A stretch of DNA of 64,000 nucleotides from JBBDYH01 sp040901795 (GTDB lineage Bacteria; Planctomycetota; Planctomycetia; Pirellulales; JALHPA01). Where the stretch lies: contig JBBDYH010000094.1 in the NCBI GenBank assembly GCA_040901795.1, forward strand, positions 1 to 64,000. Direction: 5' to 3'. A model generated the notes under the pieces. The model saw only the letters and a list, made by a program, of their open reading frames with translations. It ran no database searches and was not told the DNA's origin. The stretch's first letter is position 1, and every line of letters starts with the position of its first letter. The position numbers and the translations under genes were made by a program. Of the stretch, positions 1 through 8,968 are shown piece after piece.

Positions 1-2100
1 CGCGATATGGATCTCGCCGCCTCGATCCAAAAGGTGACCGAGGAAATCATGCTGCGATCCGCTCGATATGTGCATGCTCAAACGGGAATGAAGAACCTCT
101 GTCTCGCCGGAGGCGTGGCGCTCAATTGCGTGGCCAACGGCCGTGTCCTGCGCGAGGGACCTTTCGACGACATTTGGATTCAACCCGCCGCGGGCGATGC
201 CGGCGGCGCTTTGGGCACGGCCTTATTTATCTGGCATCAGCTATTAGCTAAGCCGCGAACTCCGCAACGCACCGATTCGCAGCGCGGCTCGCTGTTGGGC
301 CCGCGCTACGATGATGATGAAATCGAGCAATTCTTAAATTCCGTGGACGCCCCGTATACGCGCATCAACGATGATCAGCAATTGTGCGATTCGGTCGCAG
401 ATCATATTGCAAGTGGAAAGGTCGTCGGCTGGTTTCAGGATGCCATGGAATTTGGACCGCGAGCGTTGGGCGCCCGCAGCCTCGTGGGCGATCCGCGTAA
501 TCCCAACATGCAAACGGTGATGAATGTCAAGGTAAAGTTCCGGGAAGGGTTCCGGCCTTTCGCACCGGCGGTATTGCGTGAAAAGGCATCTGAATACTTT
601 GACGTCGATTCTGCGCAAGAAAGCCCTTACATGCTGCTGGTGGCGCCGGTGCGGGAAGAAAAACGCCGTCCGCTCGGTCCCGACGAACTGACTCGGACGG
701 GAATCGATAAGTTGAAAACCGTGCGCTCGGTCGTGCCCGCCATCACACATGTTGATTATTCGGCGCGAATTCAAACCGTCGATTCAGAACGCAACGGCAT
801 TTACCACCGTTTGCTCCAAGCATTTGAGCAAAAGACCGGTTGCCCGGTCATCGTCAATACGAGTTTCAACCTCGGCTGGGATCCGATCGTTTGCACTCCG
901 AAGGAAGCCTATGGCACATTCATGGCCTCCGACATCGATGTGCTGTGCTTGGGCCACTTTGTGCTCACCAAAGTGGCGCAGCCCGCCTATGTGCCGCAGG
1001 GGACAGCAGCCCCCGTCGACGCGATCTTAAAAGACGTGTGGTGCAGTCCCAATGCAGGTGGCGAGCTGCGCATTGCGGGCGACAGAATTGTCTGCACGCG
1101 GTCCGAGCGCACATTTCCGATTGAGGACGGCATTCCACAGTTGTTCTGGCCGCACGAATCGATTTCCGCATCGACCGACGTCACGGAAATGGTCAAGTCC
1201 TTCTACGAAGAGACTCCGTTTCCTAACTATGACGATCACGACTCGGTCCGCTCACTCATCGAAAAATCCCGCCGCGGCCAGTATGCCCGCGTGCTCGACG
1301 AATCGATTCCCTACAACAGCCGAGTGTTGGAAGTGGGTTGCGGCACCGGCCAATTGACGAATTTCCTGGGAATCTCGTGCCGGCGAGTGATCGGCACCGA
1401 CATGTGCCTGAATTCGCTACGGTTGGCTGAACAGTTCCGCCGCGAGCACGACCTCAATCGGGTGCGGTTCGTGCAGATGAACCTCTTCAAGCCATGTTTT
1501 AAACCCGAACAGTTCGACGTCGTACTCTGCAACGGCGTATTGCATCACACCGCGGACCCGTGGGGCGGATTTCAAAGCATTGCGCGGCTGGTCCGCCCCG
1601 GCGGCCACATCATCATCGGTTTGTATAACAAGTATGGCCGGCTGATGATGGATTTGCGCCGAACTTTGTTCCGCTTGACGGGCGGCCGTGGAAAGTGGAT
1701 CGACGCTTACTTGCGGTCGCGAAAAATGAGCGCCGAAAAGCAGCGTGCCTGGTTCAACGATCAATACCGGCACCCGCACGAGTCCAAACACACGATCGGT
1801 GAAGTATGCGATTGGTTTGACCGTTGCGGCCTGGAATTTGTTCGCGGTGTTCCTTCAGTCACGCCCAACGGCGATGGTCTAGGTCGCGGCAACTTGTTCG
1901 AACCCACCGAGCAAGGTTCGAAACTCGACCATTTTCTGGTTCAGGCCAGGGAAGTCATCACCGGCAGCCGCGAGGGCGGATTCTTCATCATGATCGGCCA
2001 CAAGCCGGCCAACGAGACAGCGTGGAATATGAACGGCAGCACGAATGGCGCGGCGCATACAAGCGATCTCGTCAAAGCTCCGGAAGTGATTCACGCTTAA
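1..2100 (+). CDS. Carbamoyltransferase C-terminal part fused to Trm112-like segment and class I methyltransferase (5' truncated by window edge)
   Basis: The frame is open to base 1, and the first residues already lie in the middle of a NodU/CmcH-type O-carbamoyltransferase, so the N-terminal kinase-like domain lies outside the window. Visible family motifs are CLAGGVALNCVANG (about residue 32 from the ATG at 7), FGPRALGARSLVGDPR (about 150), KFREGFRPFAPAVL (about 180) and NTSFNLGWDP (about 285). Residues about 340-385 resemble a short Trm112-like segment (CSPNAGGELR ... FPIEDGIPQLF). A SAM-dependent methyltransferase follows, with motif I EVGCGTGQ near 440. The enzyme probably transfers carbamoyl from carbamoyl phosphate to a hydroxyl of a sugar or small molecule, and methylates it or a partner substrate. 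The SxtJ, DUF5989 and SGNH genes follow closely on the same strand, a linkage seen with NodU-type carbamoyltransferases. The substrate cannot be read from the sequence. Confidence 0.88.
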   Translation, partial: RDMDLAASIQKVTEEIMLRSARYVHAQTGMKNLCLAGGVALNCVANGRVLREGPFDDIWIQPAAGDAGGALGTALFIWHQLLAKPRTPQRTDSQRGSLLGPRYDDDEIEQFLNSVDAPYTRINDDQQLCDSVADHIASGKVVGWFQDAMEFGPRALGARSLVGDPRNPNMQTVMNVKVKFREGFRPFAPAVLREKASEYFDVDSAQESPYMLLVAPVREEKRRPLGPDELTRTGIDKLKTVRSVVPAITHVDYSARIQTVDSERNGIYHRLLQAFEQKTGCPVIVNTSFNLGWDPIVCTPKEAYGTFMASDIDVLCLGHFVLTKVAQPAYVPQGTAAPVDAILKDVWCSPNAGGELRIAGDRIVCTRSERTFPIEDGIPQLFWPHESISASTDVTEMVKSFYEETPFPNYDDHDSVRSLIEKSRRGQYARVLDESIPYNSRVLEVGCGTGQLTNFLGISCRRVIGTDMCLNSLRLAEQFRREHDLNRVRFVQMNLFKPCFKPEQFDVVLCNGVLHHTADPWGGFQSIARLVRPGGHIIIGLYNKYGRLMMDLRRTLFRLTGGRGKWIDAYLRSRKMSAEKQRAWFNDQYRHPHESKHTIGEVCDWFDRCGLEFVRGVPSVTPNGDGLGRGNLFEPTEQGSKLDHFLVQAREVITGSREGGFFIMIGHKPANETAWNMNGSTNGAAHTSDLVKAPEVIHA

Positions 2101-2112
2101 GGCGACGTAGCT

Positions 2113-2526
2113 ATGGCACTGCTCCAAATCAACTGGAACCCGAATCGCCGCGAGCTCAGGCAATTTGCTGCGCTGTGGGTAGGATTCTTCGGCCTAATCG
2201 GGGTGTATTGCCTGTTGGTCAGCGGTTCCTTAACCGCGGCGGTTGCACTTTGGGCAATTTCGGTTATTGGAATCGTGGGCTGGTTCGTTCCGTCGTTCAT
2301 TCGTCCTCCTTATGTGGTGTGGTTGGCGCTGGCGATGCCGATCGGTTGGACGATCTCACATCTGCTCTTGTTGATAATGTTTTATCTGGTCTTAACGCCG
2401 ATTGGTTTGATCATGCGCGTCTGCGGATATGATCCGCTTCAGCGCCGATTCGACCGCAGCGCCCAATCGTATTGGCACGATTTGGAGCAGAATAAGGACT
2501 TTGACCAGTACTTCAAACAATTCTGA
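2113..2526 (+). CDS. SxtJ-family small membrane protein
   Basis: A 137-residue protein with about three hydrophobic segments (residues about 20-38, 45-63, 69-95). It ends in a conserved soluble tail with GLIMRVCGYDPLQRRFD and SYWHDLEQNKDFDQYFKQF. That hydrophobic core plus a YW-rich tail is characteristic of the SxtJ membrane family, found beside carbamoyltransferases in saxitoxin-type and other clusters. It starts 12 bases after the carbamoyltransferase stop, so it is almost certainly co-transcribed with it. The molecular role of SxtJ is unknown; an accessory or membrane-anchoring role for the carbamoyltransferase is inference. Confidence 0.8.
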   Translation: MALLQINWNPNRRELRQFAALWVGFFGLIGVYCLLVSGSLTAAVALWAISVIGIVGWFVPSFIRPPYVVWLALAMPIGWTISHLLLLIMFYLVLTPIGLIMRVCGYDPLQRRFDRSAQSYWHDLEQNKDFDQYFKQF

Positions 2527-2603
2527 GGTTACTAGGCAGCCCTACCGATCCGCGATTGTTCGTCGTCGGAGTCGGACCATTCATATCGAGGACAATCATC
2601 GCC

Positions 2604-2816
2604 ATGTCGCGAGAAACTAAATCAAATAAAGCTGCAGAATCTTTTGAAGAACGCGCGTCGAAACGTTCATCAGGCATCGTGCGTGAATTCTGGGACTTTC
2701 TCCGCACGACGAAGAAATGGTGGCTGACCCCGATCATTCTGTTGCTGCTCTTGATCTCGGCACTGGTTATGTTGTCGGGAACTGCGGCTGCGCCGTTTAT
2801 CTACACATTGTTTTAG
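2604..2816 (+). CDS. DUF5989-family single-pass membrane protein
   Basis: About 70 residues from the ATG at 2604, which has CGAGGA about 10 bases upstream. An ATG-less upstream extension in the same frame is possible but lacks family similarity. The N-terminal half is polar and charged. It is followed by REFWDFLRTTKKWWLTPI and a single strongly hydrophobic helix ending in FIYTLF. The W-D-F-L-x5-KWWL block before the helix is typical of DUF5989. These small proteins sit with SxtJ and carbamoyltransferases, as here. Function unknown; probably an inner-membrane subunit of the same complex. Confidence 0.75.
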   Translation: MSRETKSNKAAESFEERASKRSSGIVREFWDFLRTTKKWWLTPIILLLLLISALVMLSGTAAAPFIYTLF

Positions 2817-2908
2817 GGAATTTCGTGGCGCACTGTCGTGTGGCGCTGGCGCCCAACGCCGCGGCCTAAGGTTAAGTACGTCCTCGTTCGATAAGCAAGG
2901 TGCCCTCC

Positions 2909-4084
2909 ATGGACGATTCATCGATAGCCGCTCAATCGACTCCGGCGCCCAGTGCGCCGGCGCCCCGTCGTCGGCGGCGCTGGCTGAAGCGGCTGCTGTA
3001 TTTGGCCTATCTCGCGATCGTGCTGGAAATCGGCTTGCAATCGTTTTACTTTTTCACCGTCGGCCAATGGTTGCCGAGCCGCGTGAACGTGCCGATGTAT
3101 GCTCCCAACGAGCACAGCGAATACTTCAACAAAGCCAACCTGAGCATTCCGCACAATTCCAACGAATTCCAGACGATGATCTACACCAATGGCCAAGGGC
3201 TGCGCACCTCGGCCGAAGCAGCCGATTATCCTCTGGGCAAGCAGCCTGGCAAGAAACGCATTCTGCTCTTGGGGCCGTCGTTTGCGTTCGGCTGGGGAGT
3301 GAAGTACGAACAAACCTTTGCCGCTCAACTTGAAGAGATGCTGCGAGACTCCGCGGAATTTGGCTCCGACGTCGAAGTGATCAACGCCGGGGTTCCGTCG
3401 CTGGGTCTGGTTCAAGGATTGAATTGGTATCGTCACGTCGGCAAAAAGTTTGAGCCCGATTTAGTCATTCAATTTAACACCGGCTCGATGAACGTCGATA
3501 GCTCCGGCCGATGGAACAACGTTGAAATCAACGAGCAGGGGTATCTCATTCGCAAGGACGCCACGGCGAAGCAGCGATTGATCGGTTACGCCAAGAACTC
3601 AGCGCTCGTCTATTACGGCTGGCAAGCTGTGACCCGGATCATGAGTTTGTTTCACCAACCGAAACCCGGTGACAAAATCGAAGGCGCAGGACGAGAAATG
3701 GAACTACACGAGGCGTTCCAGCCCGACAATCCGGAAGTGCTCGACTCGATGAAGTATTACGAAGACTTGCGCTCCACGGTCGAGCTATCGGGAGCGAAGC
3801 TACTCGTGCTTTTTATGCCCATGAGCTATTGCGTCCACGAGCAGGATATCAGTCGCTGGGCGCACCTCGACACCGTCGATATCGAGCGGCAGAATCAGTA
3901 CAACGCCGCCTTCTGCCGTCACTTGCAATCTGTCGGGTTCGATTGCCTCGATGTCACCGACGATTCGAAGCAAGCCGCCGCAGGAGGCCAGCGGCTGTAT
4001 TACTTCATCGATATCCACTGGACGCCGGAAGGCAATCAAGTTGCCGCGCGTGCAGCGGCCAGGCATCTCAAAGAACCCCCGTGA
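2909..4084 (+). CDS. Membrane-anchored SGNH/GDSL-like hydrolase
   Basis: About 391 residues. The ATG at 2909 is preferred over the in-frame GTG at 2900 because AAGG lies at 2897-2900. After an R-rich cytoplasmic stretch there is one transmembrane segment (LLYLAYLAIVLEIGLQSFYFF). The extracytoplasmic domain has an SGNH-like layout. Block I is RILLLGPSFAFGWGV, where GPSF replaces GDSL and the nucleophile would be Ser. Block II is VINAGVPSLG, and the C-terminal D-x-H pair is in DIHWTPEGN. Such enzymes add or remove O-acyl (often acetyl) groups on glycans. It is the fourth gene of the carbamoyltransferase group. Whether it is an esterase or an acyltransferase cannot be told. Confidence 0.78.
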   Translation: MDDSSIAAQSTPAPSAPAPRRRRRWLKRLLYLAYLAIVLEIGLQSFYFFTVGQWLPSRVNVPMYAPNEHSEYFNKANLSIPHNSNEFQTMIYTNGQGLRTSAEAADYPLGKQPGKKRILLLGPSFAFGWGVKYEQTFAAQLEEMLRDSAEFGSDVEVINAGVPSLGLVQGLNWYRHVGKKFEPDLVIQFNTGSMNVDSSGRWNNVEINEQGYLIRKDATAKQRLIGYAKNSALVYYGWQAVTRIMSLFHQPKPGDKIEGAGREMELHEAFQPDNPEVLDSMKYYEDLRSTVELSGAKLLVLFMPMSYCVHEQDISRWAHLDTVDIERQNQYNAAFCRHLQSVGFDCLDVTDDSKQAAAGGQRLYYFIDIHWTPEGNQVAARAAARHLKEPP

Positions 4085-4131
4085 AGGACGCGGATGCACT
4101 CTTTCCCAGGCGCAATGGATTGCCTGGACGG

Positions 4132-4788
4132 CTATTCCTGTCGGCTGATGTGGTTCTCGTCGCGGCTTAGCACTGCCATGTATTGCAGGCGATCGGTGAA
4201 AATGAGCCAGTAGGGAAAGGGATACAGTCGCAGCCGTGTCCATTCGCGGTCAATCGTCAGGCGGTGCTCAGCGAACGCATTGCGCCATTGCGGCAGCGCC
4301 TGATAGCGATAGAGGCAGGGAACCGCATAGGGATCGTTCGCGGCCCAGTCCAAAAGACAAATGCGCGCATGACCGAACAGCCCATCCGGCTTGTGGTCCT
4401 TGATCACGACCAATCTGCGGCTGATCCGTACACACTCGGCGAGCAGATGGTTGGGGTCGGTTTCATGATGCAAGACGTCGGCCAGAATGACGACGTCGAA
4501 CGACTTGTCGGCATGCGGGATATTGCGGCCGTCATACTCAGCCACTGGGATCAGCTCGTTTCCACGCCGCACTCGTTCCAGTCCGGAAACGGTGACCTTC
4601 TGCGGTGACGAAGGCGCGTCCATGATGGCTCGCCCGAGCGCTCCTATGCCGCAACCCACGTCGAGCACTTGATCGCCGGGTTTCAAGACCGGTGTGAGAC
4701 ACTCGACCAGGCCGCGAATCCGCGATGCGTACACGGAACGATGCAACCTGGCCATCAATCGCTTTCGCCATGATTGCTGCTTTGGCAT
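4132..4788 (-). CDS. Class I SAM-dependent methyltransferase
   Basis: 218 residues. Motif I is QVLDVGCGIGALGRA (about residues 40-54). The acidic post-motif has degenerated to VSGLERVRRG. DVVILADVLHHETDP is the motif IV region typical of Methyltransf_11-type enzymes, followed by RLVVIKDHKPDG. The start lies 12 bases after the stop of the upstream membrane-protein gene, so the two are probably one transcript. In this context it likely methylates a sugar or lipid-linked precursor. The final gene of the minus-strand run, it converges on the SGNH gene with a 47-base gap. Confidence 0.8.
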   Translation of the reverse strand: MPKQQSWRKRLMARLHRSVYASRIRGLVECLTPVLKPGDQVLDVGCGIGALGRAIMDAPSSPQKVTVSGLERVRRGNELIPVAEYDGRNIPHADKSFDVVILADVLHHETDPNHLLAECVRISRRLVVIKDHKPDGLFGHARICLLDWAANDPYAVPCLYRYQALPQWRNAFAEHRLTIDREWTRLRLYPFPYWLIFTDRLQYMAVLSRDENHISRQE

Positions 4789-4800
4789 GGAACCGGGCCT

Positions 4801-6069
4801 TTAGCAGCCTTTCGTCTGAACGACCGCGTCGGTACCGCTTAGCCGCGACCAAGTAAGGACCGACGCGAGCCAAAGCGTCGCAACGGCCACTGGGATAATA
4901 CTAATGCTCTGCATGACCGACGGATCGATTGAGAATATCGCCTGATACACGCGCACAAATGCTGCCCGTCCCGGGTCGCCTCGCTCCATCCCGACGCCAA
5001 CGCCATAGAAGAAGTTGACCGCCCAAGGCAGGCTGAAGCCCACGATGAGTACCGCAGCGGTAACAAGCGGACGAAAGGCAATCAGGATACCCGGCACCAC
5101 GATCAGGCCGTACTCGGGATTGATATGGTAGAAGGAGAGATAAACCCAGAGCATCATCGCCGTGATCAACCGGACCTGGTCTCGGCTGGTGGCGAGCGTT
5201 GCGCGCCATCGAATCACGAGCAGTGGCAACATGCTCAAGGCGACCGCGAGGACCCCCGATACTCGTCTTGCTTGCTCATTGCTTACGAAGTCAAGACGCT
5301 CGATCAGGGCCCAGATATTGACCGACATTTCGAACGGAATGACAAAGTCCTCGAAGGCGTTCACAGCCCCGCCTGCACGGCCGGTCAATAAAGCTTGCAG
5401 CGAGTAAATCACGGCAATCGGCGCCAAGCCGGTGAGCGCGTCCAGGCTCCAATGCTTCCAGCTTCGATTGAGCGTGACGCCGATCAGCCCTACCAAGGGG
5501 ACGAGGAAATAGATCTTCGCCACCACGACGCCTATTCCGCAGAGTAGAATCGCTCCCCGTAGGCGATTCTTCAACAACGCCACCACAATTGCGGCAAAGA
5601 ACCAGAGACTAATTACTTCATCCTGACACATCATCACAGTAGAAATCCAACACATCGGCGCCGCGATGTATGTGATCGCAAGCAGATGACGGCCGCGACA
5701 CGACGCGTACCGAACCACGAGCCACCACAGCAGAGGCCAGGCGAGCAATTCAATCGCCAACATGGTGGCCCGCATCGAATAAAATGGCTCCAGAAGCCAC
5801 GACAACGGTGTATGCAGCGACCAGAGCACCAAGGGAAATAAAGGCGGGAACACCTCGAACGTGGTCGAACGGCCCAGCAGTAGTTGGAGCGGATCCGCCG
5901 CGTATAATCGCTGAAAGCGGATGTCGTCCGCAAATTCCAATCCGCTGGTGAACCAGCCGATCGCCGCCAATTGGGCGATGCGAGTTAAGAGAAGCGCAAG
6001 AGCATACAACGCGCCTAGTGTGAAGCTACTGCTGTAACTTCTCGTGGAAGAATCGTTATACGGCGTCAT
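4801..6069 (-). CDS. Polytopic membrane protein, possible GT-C type glycosyltransferase
   Basis: 422 residues with about ten hydrophobic segments. The first predicted periplasmic loop is acidic and aromatic (SGLEFADDIRFQRLYAAD, about residues 42-59) and leads into FEVFPPLFPLVLW. That arrangement of an early acidic loop between helix 1 and helix 2 is seen in GT-C polyprenol-phosphate-sugar transferases such as DUF2029-type enzymes. There is no family-defining motif, so the function is inferred from topology and from its place between the O-antigen ligase and a methyltransferase. Confidence 0.6.
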   Translation of the reverse strand: MTPYNDSSTRSYSSSFTLGALYALALLLTRIAQLAAIGWFTSGLEFADDIRFQRLYAADPLQLLLGRSTTFEVFPPLFPLVLWSLHTPLSWLLEPFYSMRATMLAIELLAWPLLWWLVVRYASCRGRHLLAITYIAAPMCWISTVMMCQDEVISLWFFAAIVVALLKNRLRGAILLCGIGVVVAKIYFLVPLVGLIGVTLNRSWKHWSLDALTGLAPIAVIYSLQALLTGRAGGAVNAFEDFVIPFEMSVNIWALIERLDFVSNEQARRVSGVLAVALSMLPLLVIRWRATLATSRDQVRLITAMMLWVYLSFYHINPEYGLIVVPGILIAFRPLVTAAVLIVGFSLPWAVNFFYGVGVGMERGDPGRAAFVRVYQAIFSIDPSVMQSISIIPVAVATLWLASVLTWSRLSGTDAVVQTKGC

Positions 6070-6190
6070 TGGTGCGCCTGTTTATATCGTAGACGAGAGC
6101 GGAGAACTCGCGTGGAATGGTATTTCCTACGGGTCAACGTTCCGCTCGTCGCCATCGAGTTCCCGCCTGCCATTCCTTTATGCCCGACAT

Positions 6191-7564
6191 TCACCGGGGA
6201 GACGACAAGCCCGATAGCTGACGGCGCGACCACGCCTGGGTCGCGACCGTTAGTGACTGGCTGGGAAAGGGTGACGGGGATGGAGCGCGGCCGTAACACA
6301 CCGCCAAGGCGAAGCAGGCGACAATGACGCCGGTGGGCGGTGGACCAAGGAACGAACTGTCGAACATTAAAACGAGTGCGATCATCGTCACGACCGACAA
6401 CAGTGCCGCTCGGGTTTCGCGCCTGCGACACTTCCAGGCCTGCTGTGCGAGCACGAAAAGCCACATGAGCAAACCGAATAGTGCAATGATACCGGAGTTG
6501 CCCAATATGTGGATATAAGCATTATGCGGCGACAAACCATCCGCAACAACGGACATCGACCCATGCCCGAGCCCAAAGATCAGACCGTCCTTCTCAACAA
6601 TCGCTTGAAAGGCCGCTCGCCAAATCGCGGTTCGATTGTCTGCTTCATCCGAGGACCAGTCGCCTTCCAAGAACGAGCGGACGTAGTTCAATCGCTTGGC
6701 CTGATGCGGAGAGACCGCGTCAATGACATCGAGCACCACAAACATTGAAATGAGAAATAGTGCGAACGCCAGCATGCTGGCGAACAGCGAACGGAACCGG
6801 CCGGCAGTAATGCCGTACACGACCCAACCCACGAGCAGCGCTAGCATCGCCGCACGAGAGAACGAAACTGCGACGCCTACGATCAGCAACAGTCGCATCG
6901 TCCAATTTAGCCAACGCCATCGGAACGGATGCACCAACGAAAGGAACAATGCCAGTCCACACATCGTGCCGCCGCTGTTGGGATTCACCCAGAAGCCGCT
7001 GCCACGGCCGGCATCGACATTTAACTCCTGCATGAAGCCCGGAATGAACACCTGAACGAAGGCGAGCACCGCGCCGACGGATGACACTAGCACCGCCGCG
7101 CGGATCAACCGCGGAAGCTTATCTGCGGAGATCGCGCGCAGTGCCAGCCAAGGTAAACCGACCAACGTTATCCACGGCTTAAGCGTCACCTCAACCGTGT
7201 GGCGAAAGTACTTGAGCGTCAGCTGTTCTGTCCCCAGAAAGCCACCCAAAAAGAACACGAGCCAGAATCCCCAACCGGCAAGCAGAATTGGACTGTAATG
7301 CCGGCCTTTGGAAAACACCAAAACGAGCGCAGTGGCGATCGCGACGCTCAATGGGTAGATGGCCAGCTCGAACTCGTCGCCGTAAATGCCGCGCAGATAC
7401 GTTACCAATAGCCACATGGCGTTGGTCAAGTTCAACAGGAAGATCGCCCAGAATGCGAACCGGGCGATGCCGTGAATTGAGATCGGTCGCGGCGCGCGCC
7501 CCTGATGGTTTCTTGGGACTATCATCCGAGGCCAGCCGGGGGCGACCAAGGTAGGATTTGGCAT
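6191..7564 (-). CDS. O-antigen ligase / Wzy-type polymerase family protein
   Basis: About 457 residues from the ATG at 7564, which has GAGG about 9 bases upstream; an in-frame GTG at 7579 is less likely. There are about ten to twelve transmembrane segments and one large periplasmic loop. The Wzy_C-type signature is visible: VSFSRAAMLALLVGWVVYG, then the loop with IWRAAFQAIVEKDGLIFGLG and GLSPHNAYIHILGNSGIIALFGL, with the conserved His of the SPHN motif. Such proteins ligate or polymerise undecaprenol-linked glycans at the periplasmic face. It sits in a minus-strand series of glycosyltransferases, which supports an extracellular polysaccharide or LPS-like glycan locus. Confidence 0.8.
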   Translation of the reverse strand: MPNPTLVAPGWPRMIVPRNHQGRAPRPISIHGIARFAFWAIFLLNLTNAMWLLVTYLRGIYGDEFELAIYPLSVAIATALVLVFSKGRHYSPILLAGWGFWLVFFLGGFLGTEQLTLKYFRHTVEVTLKPWITLVGLPWLALRAISADKLPRLIRAAVLVSSVGAVLAFVQVFIPGFMQELNVDAGRGSGFWVNPNSGGTMCGLALFLSLVHPFRWRWLNWTMRLLLIVGVAVSFSRAAMLALLVGWVVYGITAGRFRSLFASMLAFALFLISMFVVLDVIDAVSPHQAKRLNYVRSFLEGDWSSDEADNRTAIWRAAFQAIVEKDGLIFGLGHGSMSVVADGLSPHNAYIHILGNSGIIALFGLLMWLFVLAQQAWKCRRRETRAALLSVVTMIALVLMFDSSFLGPPPTGVIVACFALAVCYGRAPSPSPFPSQSLTVATQAWSRRQLSGLSSPR

Positions 7565-7662
7565 GCAGAGGATCCTCACCGACTTTAGTGCTGCCTTTTT
7601 TCGATACTCTTACGTCGCCCGACAAAAAACTGCCCAAAGCCGCGCAGCGAAACTAACCCTGA

Positions 7663-8811
7663 TCAACTCAGCGCGACCGGGGCCATTCGATCAGTCCCCT
7701 GGCAATCTCGCAAACCAAGCAACCGCTCATATACATCATAAAGGGAATCTAACGTTTGTTCTATGCTGTAGCTGCTGCTGGCCCGAGCCTGCGCCGACTT
7801 GGCAAGACAATCCGCTTCATTAGGGTTGGAAAGCAAACGCCGCACAGCGGCAGCGAGCTCAGCGGGGCAGCGCGGCGCTACCAGCAGAGCCGTTTCGCTG
7901 TCGCTCACGACATCTACCACGCCCGCGACTTGGCAAGCCACAATGGGCAATCCGGCCAAACATGCTTCGATCAGCGCGTTGGGCAGCCCCTCAGTCTCCG
8001 AGGGGAAAATGAAGATATCCGCCGCCTGGAGCAATTCCGGCACATCGTTGCGCGTTCCCGCAAAGATTACATTTCCCTGTAGCCCGCGTCGGGCTGCGTC
8101 CGCTTCTAGTGCGCCTCGTTCCGGCCCATCCCCCACAATGACCAGTTTGACCGCTTCGCTTGACGCCAGCAGATCCAACGCGGCCACTGCGTCGCAGACC
8201 CGTTTCGTGTCGGTCAATCTCCCGACGCATAGCAGCATGCGTTCATCCGCGGCAAGGCCAAGTGCCGCTCGGACGCGCTCTCGGTCTGTGCGATGCTGGT
8301 AACGCTCCACCTGATGACCATTGGGAATGACTGAGATTCGGTCCTCCGCAAAACGTAGCGACTTTCCCAGTTCCGCTGCCGACCGGGAATTGGCAATCAG
8401 CCAATCGAACGTGCGGCTGCACCAGCGGAACATCCAGCGTTCGCTTCGTCCGGCGCAGCTCTGACCCATCGATAGCACCATCGGTTGTCGGACGCCGAAC
8501 CACGTGCGAGCAAATGCGGCGTATGTGGCGATCGTGGGTAGGAACGCGTGAATGATGTCGGCATCGGTCCGGCTGATTTCGCGGGCGGCTTTCCAAGCGA
8601 ACAGTGGACTCCGCGCCCACTTTCGGCCGAGATTTCGCAGGCGGACACCCGACCGTAATACCTGCTCTTCGAACTGTCCGCCGCCGTGTAAGATCCAGAC
8701 CTCAGGCCGAAAGCGATTCATGTCGACGTGTTCGCAAAGTGTGGCCACATCGCGCTCGAACCCACCCACGCAGAGCGAATTGACAACGAACAGGATTTTG
8801 GAAGGTGCCAT
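7663..8811 (-). CDS. Glycosyltransferase family 4 protein
   Basis: 382 residues with the GT-B fold pattern. The N-terminus is ILFVVNSLCVGGFERDVATL, with the G-G donor/acceptor loop. The C-terminal donor domain has LLCVGRLTDTKR, VIVGDGPERGALE, GTRNDVPELLQAADIFIFPS and the E-x7-E motif in SETEGLPNALIEACLAGLPIV. These are the hallmarks of retaining GT4 enzymes using nucleotide sugars. No strong Shine-Dalgarno precedes the ATG at 8811. The acceptor and sugar cannot be assigned. Confidence 0.88.
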   Translation of the reverse strand: MAPSKILFVVNSLCVGGFERDVATLCEHVDMNRFRPEVWILHGGGQFEEQVLRSGVRLRNLGRKWARSPLFAWKAAREISRTDADIIHAFLPTIATYAAFARTWFGVRQPMVLSMGQSCAGRSERWMFRWCSRTFDWLIANSRSAAELGKSLRFAEDRISVIPNGHQVERYQHRTDRERVRAALGLAADERMLLCVGRLTDTKRVCDAVAALDLLASSEAVKLVIVGDGPERGALEADAARRGLQGNVIFAGTRNDVPELLQAADIFIFPSETEGLPNALIEACLAGLPIVACQVAGVVDVVSDSETALLVAPRCPAELAAAVRRLLSNPNEADCLAKSAQARASSSYSIEQTLDSLYDVYERLLGLRDCQGTDRMAPVALS

Positions 8812-8968
8812 GAGAACAAGCCGGCGATGGAAGAGGACTATCTATCTATCCTAATCGATCAGTCAGCCCTGGAAAGGGCCAACGCGCCCGGCCCCATTCG
8901 TCGTGCCCGACGATTGCGCAAACCCGCATGGGCATTGCGAGCGGAGCAACTGGGTCCGGATTCTGGAT

